Assembly (NCBI GenBank): GCA_032207245.1
Contig: CM063502.1
Location: 114,934,197 to 114,998,196, forward strand
Direction: 5' to 3'
DNA: 64,000 bases
Source: Pardosa pseudoannulata
Taxonomy: Eukaryota > Arthropoda > Arachnida > Araneae > Lycosidae
Positions 41,789 to 53,367 of the stretch are shown piece after piece (positions within the stretch are counted from its first letter, which is position 1; each line of letters begins with the position of its first letter). The translations under genes were made by a program, and so were the position numbers. Under the pieces are notes generated by a model. That model did not search any database and was not told the origin of the DNA. It saw only the letters and a program-made list of their open reading frames with translations.

Positions 41789-43214
41789 ATGCCATTATCA
41801 TTCTTTATAATGAAATTGCTTTTCAGCATATGTGATAAAAATTGTTGTTAAAGATATAATATAATGACCTAATACATCTGATACAACACTTTTCCATTTT
41901 CAAGTTATGACCTAAATCTAATAATTATGATGCAAAATCCTATATTATTATATTATTTCTACTCTCTTCTGTAGCAATAAGCATTTTCTTTTGCTTATAT
42001 TTCAAGCAAAACAAACTGAAATGTCTGTTATGCGAGAAAGATCACTTCAAGAAATAATTAATTGTTAAAATATATATTTTTATAGTTACATTTTTAAGAG
42101 TATTAAACTCTATATAAACTTAATTATAAACGTTTTGGATTTACATTTTGTGCAATGGATATAATAAACATTTTTTTATGAAACTACTCTTGAAATTTTG
42201 GATATTTTTGGAAAAATTAGTTTATTACCTCCAAACTGTATAAATTATTTTAATAATTTTTCCTGCTACGTAATTATAAACTCAAAAAATGTTAAACTAA
42301 TTACATTGAAATATTCATGAATGTACACTAAATGGAATTATTCAAATTCATTAAATAAATATAATAAATAAATTCATAACAAGCAAATCTGCCCAGTATA
42401 TTTATCAGAAAAAATAAATAGTTTTTTGTTAAAGTAAACAAGTTAAATTAATTATAAAAAACAAATATTTTCATGATCTTTTCTCAAAATGCCATTATCA
42501 TTCTTTATAATTAAATTGCTTTTCAGCATATGCGATAAATATAGTTGTTAAAGATGTAATATAATGATCTAATACATCTTATACAACACTTCTCAATTTT
42601 CCAATTATAACCTAAGTATAATAATTATGATGTAAAATCCTATATTATTATGTTATTTTTAATCTCTTCTTTAGCAATTAGCATTTTCTTTTGCTTGTAT
42701 TTCTTCTTAAAACCAGCAAAGCAAACTGAAATTTCCGTTATACGAGAAAGATCTAAGCTACAATCATTTCAAGAAATAATTAAATGTTAAAATATATATT
42801 TTTATGGTTACACTTTTAAGAGTATTAATCTCTATATAAATAAATTTAATTATAAACGTTTTGGACTTACATTTTGTGCAATGAATTTAAAAAACCTTTT
42901 TTATGAAACTACTCTTGAAATTTTGGATATTTTTGGAAAAATTAGTTTATTACCTCCAAACTGTATAAATTATTTTAATAATTTTTCCTGCTACGTAATT
43001 ATAAACTCAAAAAATGTTAAACTAATTACATTGAAATATTCATGAATGTACACTAAATGGAATTATTCAAATTCATTAAATAAATATAATAAATAAATTC
43101 ATAACAAGCAAATCTGCCCAGTATATTTATCAGAAAAAATAAATAGTTTTTTGTTAAAGTAAACAAGTTAAATTAATTATAAAAAACAAATATTTTCATG
43201 ATCTTTTCTCAAAA
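41789..43214. repeat. Two-copy tandem duplication of about 700-725 bp
   Basis: AATGCCATTATCATTCTTTA occurs at 41789 and 42489, and the end AAACAAATATTTTCATGATC at about 42461 and 43186. The first 380 bp of the two copies differ at many positions and by small insertions (offset grows from 700 to 725). From about 42174/42899 to the end, some 315 bp appear identical at a constant offset of 725. There is no coding content. Confidence 0.9.
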
Positions 43215-44140
43215 TATTCGACTTTTTACATAAAAGTTTCAATCTGAAGTTTCATTTAATTATCTCTTCAAAGAAATTTGTTAAAAAAGTACTGCAAAGA
43301 CTTAATATTTTACTAAAGTTAGTCTAAGGCAAATTAGAAAATTTATCTAATACTACTTAAGATGTGAAACATGCAACCTGCTTCAATTTAATGACATCTA
43401 CTTAAAACAGACATTTGCAAAGAGCGAAAGAACTCATATATATTCTTCATTCTGAACCACAGTGTTATTAAGTCTCAGAATTAAAAATTTCTTTTTAGTC
43501 CATTGTAGTTAAGTGCATTTAAGCAGCTCTTTGTTTCGTCTTCGTGGAAGGGATGTTTCAGTTCTTAACACTGTTTACCACAATTTATCTAAGAGTATTT
43601 GTCATACTTTCATTTGAAACCTGACCACTAAATGACTCACTGAGATGCTAATAAAAAGTCATGAGAGGTCAAGCACTGTAACGGGCTTACTTTATTTTAT
43701 GTCTTTCAATAATGCATTCGTATGACAATTGCATGCAATAAGAAAAACAATGATAATAAAGTTCATGAATAATGATAAGGAAGAGAATACTGAAGTAAAT
43801 TGTTCTCTATGCAAAAATAGATCATCCAACAGTAGATATTTAAGAAAATGTAGTTCAAAAGTATAAGTATTTTTAGAACAACTTTGAAACAAAGTAAGAA
43901 GGATTTATTTACATTACCATATATGTAATCTTGTATATGTTTTTATACGCTGCAAATAGTCAATAATATCGTAAATATTTACTACGTAAAATAATTTTTG
44001 TGTTGGCGAACTACCAATAACTACTATTTGTGTTATAGCAAATGTATTTAGTAATTGATAATAAAAGAATTGTATACTTTTTACAGTGATCTATTTGAAG
44101 AAGGGAATATAATAAGAGAAAATAATAAGGTTTTCTTTAA

Positions 44141-44324
44141 CCCTTAATAAAATCTGACGGGTTTATGAAAACTTCTATACGGCTTAAATATATAACAAAA
44201 ACTTTAAAATATATTTTTATTACGGAGATCCAGAGAGATTTTACAGAGATCCTAATATCTATACAGACATGGGAAAATAACAGAAATTAAAAAATATTTG
44301 AAAAACATCTTGTCAAATTAAGGG
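44141..44324. mobile_element. 184-bp TTAA-flanked MITE (family C)
   Basis: It starts CCCTTAATAAAATCTGACG and ends GTCAAATTAAGGG, with TTAA on both sides (44137-44140 and 44325-44328). The outer 8 bp of the inverted repeat (CCCTTAAT) are perfect. The CCC start and TTAA target fit piggyBac-like elements. A lone ATTAAGGGTTAA at about 58678 may be another end. Confidence 0.6.
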
Positions 44325-44883
44325 TTAAAGGTAAACCTAATAATACATATGTAGAAAATTATATTATTATAGAAAATGTGTAATAAGTAAATTCTGAAAA
44401 GGAGAGATGGAGCTTATTCAGAAAAATCATTAACTGCCTTTATGTAATATTCAAGTAATAACAATAGAATGTAGTGCGCGAACATGAATCATATTTAATA
44501 TGAAATTACAAACTATTTCACTCACTATTCTGTAATTTTCAAATATTTATTACCTGTATTTCTCCCCTTTTAAGTAATTTATTATTATATTCCACATGGG
44601 TTGTACATTGCTTTAGTATGTGGATTTTTATCAACCCCGGGAATAAAGTTTACTAATTAAACTGCAGCACATTTATATAGCAAAGGAACTAAATACTTAA
44701 ATTTTGTAAATATTTATGTAATTATTAATATTCAGAACTGCAATCATATTAGTTAAAAAGTATAATTAAAAATATTTATTACATTTTTAAAGAGTACTGC
44801 AATTTTTAACTATAATCTCGTGATCATTTATTGCACAATGAATGTTCCAATGAAATAAATTTAAAACAGGAAGAAATACTTAC

Positions 44884-44966
44884 AACTTCTTAAGTTGAAG
44901 GGACATACTTGCACATCAACTGGATAATACTTGAAATCCATTTGACAAGATAATATCGCTGCAAGC
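44884..44966 (-). CDS. Cys-loop ion channel exon: the Cys-loop itself (83 nt)
   Basis: Exactly 83 nt, the classic length of this exon in GABA-A/glycine-type receptor genes. Phase 2 in and phase 1 out. The acceptor is TTCTTTCACAG (44968-44967) and the donor is AAGTT|GTAAGT. It encodes LAAILSCQMDFKYYPVDVQV followed by CPFNLRS. The two cysteines are separated by 13 residues (C-QMDFKYYPVDVQV-C), the defining disulfide signature of the superfamily, with the canonical F.yYP.D centre. In the assembled protein this loop contacts the M2-M3 linker and couples agonist binding to pore opening. Confidence 0.95.
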
Positions 44967-45499
44967 CTGTGAAAGAATGAAATTTTAGAAAAAATTTCCT
45001 TTTAACATTCCTCAATTTTTACATGAGTTATTTTTATTATATTATTTTAATTTTAGTCTTGAAGGTATGACTGACTTTCAACAGTAACAATTACACGGAT
45101 CAATCTTGAAACAAAATAATTTTTATTTACTGATATTATCTATATAAAAACCAAATAAAAACAACACAGCTATGTAAAAATATCTAGCTTATCATGCCAT
45201 TTAATTGTATAAATTTTCATATTCTAGTGCAATGAAATTATATTAAAAATCAACTTAATGCTAAATATTTATTCGGAAATGTTTTAAAATTTATTACATG
45301 CAAAGAAAGAAGCATTTCTTAGCTATTGAGTTTAAAGTGCTATTAATGAGTTTTTAATACATTCTAAGCAAATTGTGCCTTAAAAATATGTCTAGGATGG
45401 TCATGCACGATTTACTTGTTAATCTAACAGTTCAGAAAGGAGTCTGATTTTAAACACTTGTTAAACAGTAAATATTCATTTACTGAAGCATGATCTAAA

Positions 45500-45764
45500 G
45501 CCGAAGTTTTCAAACTAGGTGCGGCAGCACCTTAGGGTGCCCCAAACATATACCAAGGATTCTACAGCAATAGTCAATAATAATAAAAATTCATCCAAAC
45601 ATTATTATTTATCGATTTAAAACAAAGGAGCATAAAATTTGCACAGTTTTTCTACTTTTCCTTCGTAACCAAACCGTTTTAATATTAGCTGTGCTGCAAA
45701 TATTTTTTTATTTTTTTTTATTTTGACAAGGGTCTGAGGCGACACAAGTTTGAGAACAAGCTGA
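45500..45764. mobile_element. Small hAT-like element with imperfect TIRs
   Basis: The left end CCGAAGTTTTCAAACTAGGTG pairs with the right end CACAAGTTTGAGAACAAGC (inverted: GCTTGTTCTCAAACTTGTG). The AGTTTTCAAACT / GTTCTCAAACTT style is typical of non-autonomous hAT termini. It sits directly beside the family B MITE. Confidence 0.5.
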
Positions 45765-45769
45765 TTTAA

Positions 45770-46127
45770 CCCCTTAATGCACAGTCTTTTCTTTTTTTTT
45801 TTTTTTTTTTTCTTTTTTTTTTTGAAAAAAGCCGGACAAAAAGAATCAATTTTTTTAATGTAAAAAACACAATTTAGAACGTTGAATTTAGGGAAAAAAT
45901 ATATTTTATACTTCAATAAGTAAGTGTTATAGCTTACCATTTAAACTATAAATATCAATAAAACGATTTTTTTTTTTGCTTTCACATTGTTATTTTCAAT
46001 TCTCGATTGCATTCGAGTGTGAAAAATTATAGCAACATAAAGAACAACGCCTCTCGAATTATCTCGAGTGTGCACAGTTTGGTAAGTTTAGCGCGCTCGA
46101 GTTAACTCGAGCGTGCACATTAAGGGG
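45770..46127. mobile_element. TTAA-flanked MITE (family B), 358 bp
   Basis: It begins CCCCTTAATGCACAG and ends GTGCACATTAAGGGG, flanked by TTAA (45766-45769) and TTAG (46128-46131). The subterminal region holds CTCGAGTGTGCACAG and GCTCGAGTTAACTCGAGCG, nested palindromes. A T-run near 45790-45832 makes a spurious Lys-rich reverse-strand frame. The second copy at 49265-49594 aligns along its whole length. Confidence 0.82.
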
Positions 46128-46129
46128 TT

Positions 46130-46240
46130 AGAGGATAAGATTAAGTGACAGGAGTGCATAATTCGCCTATATTTCCCAGTTATTCTGCTACATCCCCTGC
46201 CACCCGTGGAATATGGTGGGAGTTCGATTTCTACCTTTAC
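46130..46240. mobile_element. Possible SINE fragment
   Basis: GGGAGTTCGATTTCTACC resembles a decayed RNA polymerase III B box, preceded by GC-richer text (CCCCTGCCACCCGTGGAATA). There is no clear A box, so support is weak. Confidence 0.3.
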
Positions 46241-47628
46241 TAATTCACTCTGTTTCTTTTCTGATTTTGAATTTTTAAAGTGCAAAATGTTTATTTCGAA
46301 TTGCTCTTCCCTGCATGAATATTCAATTCATAGCACAAGCATTTTGAAGGGAGTTATGTACTTACCTCATTTTAGTGAGGTAAGTGTTTATGTTAGACTT
46401 GAAATAATTATGCTTTAAATCTGATAATAATTTCCAAGATATCAGAAAAAACAAATAAAAAAAGATTAAAAATGTTAAAAAAATTATAGCTTAAGAAAAT
46501 CAATGAAATAACAACCTAACATAAATAACTGATTTGTTATGTCTGGTTGAAGTAAAATTTTGTATTGCAAATGACGCACATTCTCCACTTCATCGTATCA
46601 TTCAAAGAAAAAGTGATTTCTTACATTACAGAAGGCTATTAAACTTTCTTAAGGAAAATTTATTTCAAAAATTTCTCAGTTACTCCTTTTTAAACAGTTA
46701 TAATAACTGCGTTAAATACTGTTTCACAACCTAAATTTATTTTTAAAGTAATGATAGGCTTAGCTGTATATCATTAATTTGTATTGAGACAGATTTATGT
46801 TTTGTTTGTTAATAAATTGCACAAATTAAATTTTGATAAATTAAAGTTTTGTGGATGAAAATAAGCTAACTAGCAAAACAGCTATTTTAAAGAAATTTAA
46901 TAGTGTAGCAGTTTTGATTAGCACCCCTTATAACAGCAATTTGACTGATAGGCTAACTGTGAAAAAAGTATAAAATTGTAATAAAAGTATGGCTAATAAA
47001 TAACTTATACAACTCCAAAATATTATAAAGGCCATAAATGCAATACTTAATGTTTAAAGAATCATTAATCATGAAAAAAACATTGCTGATAATAACTGTG
47101 TGTATGTATTATATATTTAACATATATAACATTTTAAAGGATTTAGTTTAAGGCAAAAGATAAACGAGGCTGAATAATCAGAACACTCCAGAGAACGAGA
47201 GAAAATAAAAAAAATAAATTCAGCAACTCCTTTAAACAGATGGCTCTTTAAAGTAATGAACTTTAATAACATTTGACTCAAGTTCAACACGTCTGCCGCA
47301 TGCTTAAATGAGAGCAGTGAACCTGACAATTACACTATAAATAACCAAGAGAAAACTGTAGGTGTAAGAAGTAAAAATTTGAGTTACTTAATTAATCATT
47401 ATTATAACGTAATGCAACGGTCTAGAAATTAGAATGGGAGATTCACAAGAAGCATTATCATGATAAAATGATTTATAGCATCTTATTCTTACATTAAGGT
47501 GAAATATTTGGTTTATGCAGACAAGTACGTTCATTTAATAAATAGCTTTTCTGCAAAATTTAAATAATCCTGATACTTGCATTTAATATGTATTGATTGC
47601 TAATCAACTATTTATCAAGTTTTACATA

Positions 47629-48347
47629 TAGAGTGCGGTGCAAAAATCCTGACAAATATATTTTTCTAAATATATTTTTCATTGAAGAAAAAAACGAAAA
47701 AGTTACAAACTTTTTCAAACATATTGATTATAAAACCATAAATAACTGATCTATTGAACATAAATCCTACTTGCTTGGATTACCTATTGAATGTAACCCC
47801 TCCATTCTCTGTCTGAATATTGAGTAGGCGTGTTTCAATGTGTTCCAGTCCATATCGATGAATGTCACTTCAATAGCAGTTCTAAACGAGACGACGTTTT
47901 GGTGTCTCAAGTTATTCGTGGCCATTCCAACCACGCCATATAAATAGTTCAAAAAAGGATTCCAATCTGTGCTATTGGAAGGCCAGAAATTTTTTGACTA
48001 AAACATATCGAAGCTGTCCAACAAACAATTTTCCGCTTAATCACCTGTGTGTATGGGCATAGGACTTCTTTGTACTTTGCGATGACATGATTCACAGTAG
48101 ATCCCGAGTACCCGAAAAACCGAATGATTTCTGTCACCGAGAGTCCAGCGTGAACACTTATATGATAATCGCGGCTCTTCAATGATACTCCGCCCTTGGT
48201 TTCAACATTGTGACTGTTTCAAGGTTATGAGGATTTATTACATATTTCAAAAAGCTATTTGAACTTTAATAGTGACATCTCTCGGTGGTATAGAATAACG
48301 AGGTTTTCAAATGAAATTATTTCCAGATTTGAGCGCCGCACCCAGTA
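47629..48347 (-). mobile_element. IS630/Tc-mariner-type element, internally deleted
   Basis: The inverted termini GTGCGGTGCAAAAATCCTG (from 47633) and GTGCGGCGCTCAAATCTGG (reading in from about 48341) match at 14 of 19 positions and lie next to TATA on both sides, consistent with a TA target. On the minus strand the N-terminal helix-turn-helix SRDYHISVHAGLSVTEIIRF...STV is read at 48180-48060. Then FWPSNSTDWNPFLNYLYGVV (the WPSNSPDLNP catalytic block) runs into a C-terminal DMDWNTLKHA segment ending near 47767. The roughly 700-bp size implies that most of the catalytic core is deleted, so it is inactive. Confidence 0.7.
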
Positions 48348-48790
48348 TAACTTGTAAATGAGGAAAATAATCTTTTCCATCTTATATTTATTAAGGGAAA
48401 TTTCTAAGTCAAAAAAGTTATAGAAGTTAATGATAAGCACCTATTTTTAAATAAATGTAGATTTTATTAAATACTTGCAAAATATCCAACACGGTAATAT
48501 GACAAACAATTCATTGTACTAAATTAGGGAATTGAATTGCATCAGGTTCAAAATACACACTTTGGAAATCTTCCTGTAAGATTAACTTTTTCAGTTAAAA
48601 CGTAACGAAACAACTAAACGTAGAGCGAGATATTACTAACAATTGTTAAAACATTTTTAATGACTTCTTTCTTGTAAAAATAATATAACATTATTAGATG
48701 TATATAATAAGTTTGTTGATGAAAAATCTAAAATTAATCTACTACTATGTTATAAACTACATTCATACAATAAAAAAGAGCAATAGATAC

Positions 48791-49083
48791 CTCAAAGTAT
48801 ATTCTATAGCACACTGTTGTTCTTTTCTCTTAACGATGATAAAGCTTGTCGAGGAGTCTTTTGCTGGCGTTTCAACTACTTTTGAATTTCCTATATAAGT
48901 ATCAGGAAGCCACATATACTTAACTTCTTTTGCACTGATGATAATCGATTGCTCTATACCTTTATCAGTGTATTCTACGGATGACGTTGTAAACTCTTGC
49001 TCATTTTTGCAATCGAGGTGGAAGGCGCAGACATTTTTCGATACTGACCAGTGATGTTTCAAGAAAAAGTCGAGACGAAAATC
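48791..49083 (-). CDS. Cys-loop ion channel exon: loop D/A/E part of the extracellular domain
   Basis: A 293-nt exon, phase 0 in and phase 2 out. The acceptor is TTATTTATCTCATAG (49085-49084) and the donor is TTGAG|GTATCT. The AG remainder plus G from the 44966 exon restores Arg. It opens DFRLDFFLKHHW, the family's M(D)f.ld.y.r..W, and residues 55-67 read KYMWLPDTYIGNS, the near-invariant WlPDt..vN loop A. It closes KRKEQQCAIEYTLR, the strand before the Cys-loop. The usual exon here is about 221 nt. This one is 72 nt (24 codons) longer, with the excess between W12 and K55, including the cysteine pair in NVCAFHLDCKNE. Confidence 0.93.
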
Positions 49084-51526
49084 CTATGAGATAAATAATT
49101 TCAATATGACAAAACTCAAAATTAAGATTTTTTAAGATAAGGAAACAGATAATACTTTCTATTTTTACGCATAATATTCTTGTTATAAATGTATTTTTTC
49201 AGTCAAAATAAGCAATTTTATTAACGTAATACATTTTAATTAATACATTTATCTAGTTTATTAACCCCTTAATGCACAGTTTTTTTGAAAAAGGCCGGCC
49301 AAAAAGAAATCAATTTTTTTAATGTAAAAAACACAATTTAGAACGTTGAATCTAGAAAAAAAAATATATTTTATACTTGAATAAGTGTTATAGCTTACAA
49401 TCCCATGTAAATGATAAATATCAATAAAAAGATTGTTTTTTTTTGCTTTCACATTGTTATTTTCAATTCTCGATTGCATTAGAGTGTGAAAAATTATAGC
49501 AACATAAAGTACAATGCCGCTCGAATTATCTCGAGTGCGCACAGTTTGGCCAGTTTACTACGCTCGATTTAATTCGAGAATACATTTTAAGGGGTTAAAG
49601 AAATTTAATGTAGTTTAAAGACATGTTACTTTGCAAATACAAGGATACATGTTCTCTAGAACTCCCTTTGACTTCAAGTATTTTATTTATTTCAAAATTC
49701 TAGAAATATTATATTCAGTATTGTATACCATACAGCAAATTACCCAGGAAAATATTTAGTACTTTTTTCTAAAATGTGGTCTGAACACTTAAAATTTAAA
49801 AATATATTTTTACCTTTTATTAAAGGGAATAATTTTTCTGAGTTAAATTTCGAAATCATTTTGTTACTGAAAGAAATCTAAAATACAAATACCTTAAGAT
49901 TTTCGTTTTTCCCTTCAACATCATAAAATATAACGCAAGTAACAAGATAAACCAAAGCCCACACCGAAAAGGAAATAGCATTCAATAATAATGAACAATC
50001 GAAGATGGTTACAATGTATTAGCCAAATTCCTATGCCAGTTAGAATAAATTACCTGAGACTGAAACATATTCAAACATGAAGCAATAAAAAAACTGGGTA
50101 AAAGTCATATTTAACTTAATAAACACTCAGTTGTTTAAAAAACAACTGAGTCCAACAAACTTTAATGTGATATTTAAAATATCTTCTTTCTAACTTTTTG
50201 TTCTGAAAATCTTAACTTTGCGTCATCAAAATCAATTTTCTTTGCTACACTATTTTCAATTCACAAAATGACTGAGTTAGAAAACCGTGTTACCCCTTTA
50301 CAACTAGTACTAGGTGCTGGGCCCACCCACTATACCCGCCTTCCTACGCCACTGGCCTTGAATCCGGTTAGTTTAATGTATTTGTTTGATATTAATTTTT
50401 ATCTAGGCAAACCTATGCCCCAATATACAGTTTTTGACAATAATAATTTCTAAAGTTATGTAATATGCTTGTAACGAGACAAATGAATCAATTTACAACA
50501 CAGAATAATTGTGCATAAAAATTCTTCTTGAAATATTGTTGTTCAAATCTCAAGAGATACCTTTATGCAGTACGTATAAACCGAAATGTTGATATTGAAA
50601 GCTATTTTAAAATGATCGAAGCTCTGCTTAGCAATTAAATTAATCTTTATCAATAACTTTTCCCTCAAGTGTCAAATTACATTTCTGTGTCAAACTACGT
50701 ATTAATGCGACATTTAGTATGACATTCTATAACATGTTTACGAGAACGTAAAATATTAAGCTTTGGGTATTATTTATTAGACGTTAAAGTATCATTTCTA
50801 GATTATTATACTAAGTATTTCTGAGCATAAAGCAAATTGAGAAACTCGTTACCATTCACCAATGAAATAAGACGTGTCAATACCGAATTCACTAAGATTC
50901 TTGTACCGTGGTTATTGGGTTACTAGATTAATTTTCCCTTTATCCTCATTTATAAATGCTAAGACTGACAATCTAGAGGAAATTAGATTCTTGATTTATG
51001 CATTTTAGGGAGTTAACTAGCATTGTAATCAATACCTACATTCGGATAAATTGTGAACGGATTGAGAATAATCATGTGTGGTCTAAATCACATGCGAGTA
51101 TATTATTTATAAATGGACATATGATATTGCTTAGTATATTGTAATGAATACTAATGTCTTTGGATACGATATTCAATGTACATTTTAGACCCCCCAAAGG
51201 AAAAAGAAATCTCAATCTGTTTGAACAGGTAATGGCTTCAAAAAATGAAGCTACAAAAATGAAGCTGCCAGAAAAATAATGACAAATAAAAAATTAATAG
51301 ACATACGATAAGTTGCTCAGTAAAATTTCTAGTAAAAACACAAGTGGTTTTTATTCTAATAAATATTTTAGTAAAAATCATTGCATGTAGTTACTGAGTC
51401 ATCTGATAACTGACTGTCAAATATATAGGTAAAAAGAAAATTATTGTGCAATATTAACCGTTACATGCATATAGATACTCAAATTACATATACATTAAAT
51501 GATGCATAATTAATTTGTGCTTATAC
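49084..51526 (-). other. Intron between 68-nt exon and loop-A exon
   Basis: A 2.4-kb phase-0 intron. The family B MITE at 49265-49594 ends about 180 bp upstream (in transcription) of the acceptor. A GC-richer patch at 50285-50375 (GCTGGGCCCACCCACTATAC) is probably a fragment of an unidentified repeat. The rest shows nothing identifiable. Confidence 0.7.
49265..49594. mobile_element. TTAA-flanked MITE (family B), 330 bp
   Basis: The same element as 45770-46127: starts CCCCTTAATGCACAG, ends TTTTAAGGGG, and is bounded by perfect TTAA on both sides (49261-49264 and 49595-49598). It shares the internal blocks AAAAAGCCGG/AAAAGGCCGG, ATCAATTTTTTTAATGTAAA, GCTTTCACATTGTTATTTTC and CTCGAATTATCTCGAGTG. 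The right terminus is more decayed (TGCACA lost), which may make it the older insertion or one with a damaged end. Confidence 0.85.
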
Positions 51527-51594
51527 CATGGTAACAGGCTTGAAAGAATTCAGATCTTCAATGTATATCTCCGTATATACTACTAGCGGCTCTC
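51527..51594 (-). CDS. Cys-loop ion channel exon: first extracellular strands (68 nt)
   Basis: Exactly 68 nt, the classic length of exon 3 in GABA-A/glycine/GluCl-type genes. Phase 1 in, phase 0 out. The acceptor is TTTATTCCTTAG (51596-51595) and the donor is ACCATG|GTATAAG. It encodes EPLVVYTEIYIEDLNSFKPV plus TM, the family pattern P..V...iyi..l.s......M, which runs straight into DFRLDFF of the next exon. The first two bases (GA) complete a codon begun in an upstream exon that I could not find. The signal peptide and the helical N terminus are therefore missing from this reading. Confidence 0.9.
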
Positions 51595-51962
51595 CTAAGG
51601 AATAAAAAAAAATACAAAGGTTGTACTTAAATATCAAAATAATATCAAAGAAGTGAGATACTTTTAAGAACTTTCTGTACAGTAAAATCATATCTATAGA
51701 CACTAAATTACTTCTAATTTAATACATTAAAACTTATACATGATAGACATCACAGGCCTTTAAAAAGTGAAAAAATATCTCTTACACATGTACACAAACA
51801 CATACTGTTAAAAATACTTCTGTTACTAGACGCTTAAATTAAATATTTAAAAAATGAAGAGTTTGCTAAGGACTTTATAGACATTTAGATTTTTTTTATT
51901 TTTCTATGTTACACTCATAGTATGCTCAATTTTACATAAATATCCATATACCTAATTTTATA

Positions 51963-52067
51963 CATAATGTCTGCATTCATGCCGGCTTGTAAATGCTACC
52001 TTATGTATATATGTATGTATGTATGTGTGTATGTATGTATGTATGTATGTATGTATGTATGTATGTA

Positions 52068-52122
<55 letters not shown>

Positions 52123-52123
52123 G

Positions 52124-52208
<85 letters not shown>

Positions 52209-52516
52209 CATGTTCCAAGTGGTTAAGGCATGGAAGACACATTTGATTTCATATATAAAAACTTATTATAAAAATATTATAAAAAAAATTAAAAGAGCAA
52301 ATAAAACTAATAATGTAAAAACTAATTTTTAATTATCTATATTTTTCCAGAATCTATGTAGAACACAAAAACATTCGGCTTCTTTCTCCTGTATATACCG
52401 TTATTTTTGTACAAACAAACAAACCATGTTTTTACACTAACCCGTACTAGTACGTGACCCGAGCTCAAGTATCAATAGTCAGAAAACGTACTAGTACGTG
52501 TCCCGGATACAATGTG
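51963..52516. mobile_element. TTAA MITE family A, inverted copy with variant core
   Basis: The right end GTCCCGGATACAATGTG is followed by TTAA (52517-52520), and GTACTAGTACGTG lies at about 52447 and 52488. The segment AAACTAATAATGTAAAAACT through CCAGAATCTATG matches the reverse of 12870-12920. The left end CATAATGTCTGC is a poor TIR and the sequence next to the TA tract (GACATGTTCCAAGTGGTTAA) is absent from the other copies, so part of the core was replaced. Confidence 0.6.
52010..52206. repeat. (TATG)n followed by (TA)n microsatellite
   Basis: GTATGTATGTAT tetranucleotide repeats (about 52010-52075) grade into TA repeats to 52206. Overlapping Tyr-Ile/Tyr-Val open frames in several registers are artefacts. 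Confidence 0.95.
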
Positions 52517-52520
52517 TTAA

Positions 52521-53311
52521 TATCTACATTTTATGCAGCATTTAGAGTAGTACTACATTTTTTAAATACTCCCATAGACTATTTGACATTGCTAATTTGT
52601 TTAATACCTGAATGGTTAACTAGCAGGAAATGAATTTTCTTAACTTTTCTCCGTAAAACAAAAATCCCTGATCAGAATGTCCTGATATCGAATTGAATAA
52701 ATATAAAAGAAGGAATTTTATTAGGTGAAAGAATAAATTGAAAATGTACCGATAAATGACACTGTATAGACCAGCATTTGTTTGATAACAGGTGAAAAAG
52801 AGATCATTTTGGTAGTATTCTAACTACAAAATACTGCATTAAATTCGATATAGATACGAGCAGCTTATGCAGTACCCATTAATCTTCTTATCGTCAATAT
52901 AAGACGGAGCTGTGCTCTTTAACATTTTTATCGGAACAGTGACTTTGCATTAACTGTTCTTAAGATGTTCTCAACGTTCTATTCTAGTGTCTGTATTCGG
53001 TCTACTGAAGATGATTCTCATATTCGAAAAGATCGGTTCATTGGGTGTTAAACCAAGCAGAGAGCAGGAAGCAAATATCGAGGCTTCAGTGGAACAATTC
53101 TTTGTTTTTGTGATATTTCCATTAGCTATTAAATGACGATAATATAACTCTCATTTTCCTTAGGTGTTAAAGTGTTTCTTTGTCTACGGACCAACGTTGT
53201 GAGAGTATCGCCATCTATCGGTGCATTTTTGACTAATTTCTTTTTCTGTGTGAAACAAAGGTATATTTTCTCATACACTCTAAGGATTTAAGTCAAAAAC
53301 CAGATATTGCT

Positions 53312-53367
<56 letters not shown>

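Larger units (their letters stand above)
44967..48790 (-). other. Intron between loop-A exon and Cys-loop exon
   Basis: A 3.8-kb phase-2 intron. It contains an hAT-like small element (45500-45764), a family B TTAA MITE (45770-46127), a possible SINE piece (46130-46240) and an IS630-type deletion derivative (47629-48347). The stretches 44970-45490 and 46250-47620 are AT-rich with nothing identifiable. Confidence 0.75.

Noticed and set aside
45617..45940. Minus-strand open frame of 107 codons with a lysine run
   Set aside because: It runs across two adjacent small transposons and a poly-T tract, with no conserved protein motif.
53010..53100. Plus-strand frame GSLGVKPSREQEANIEASVE as a transposase helix-turn-helix linker
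   Set aside because: The match to mariner-type linkers is short and unsupported by any flanking transposase block.
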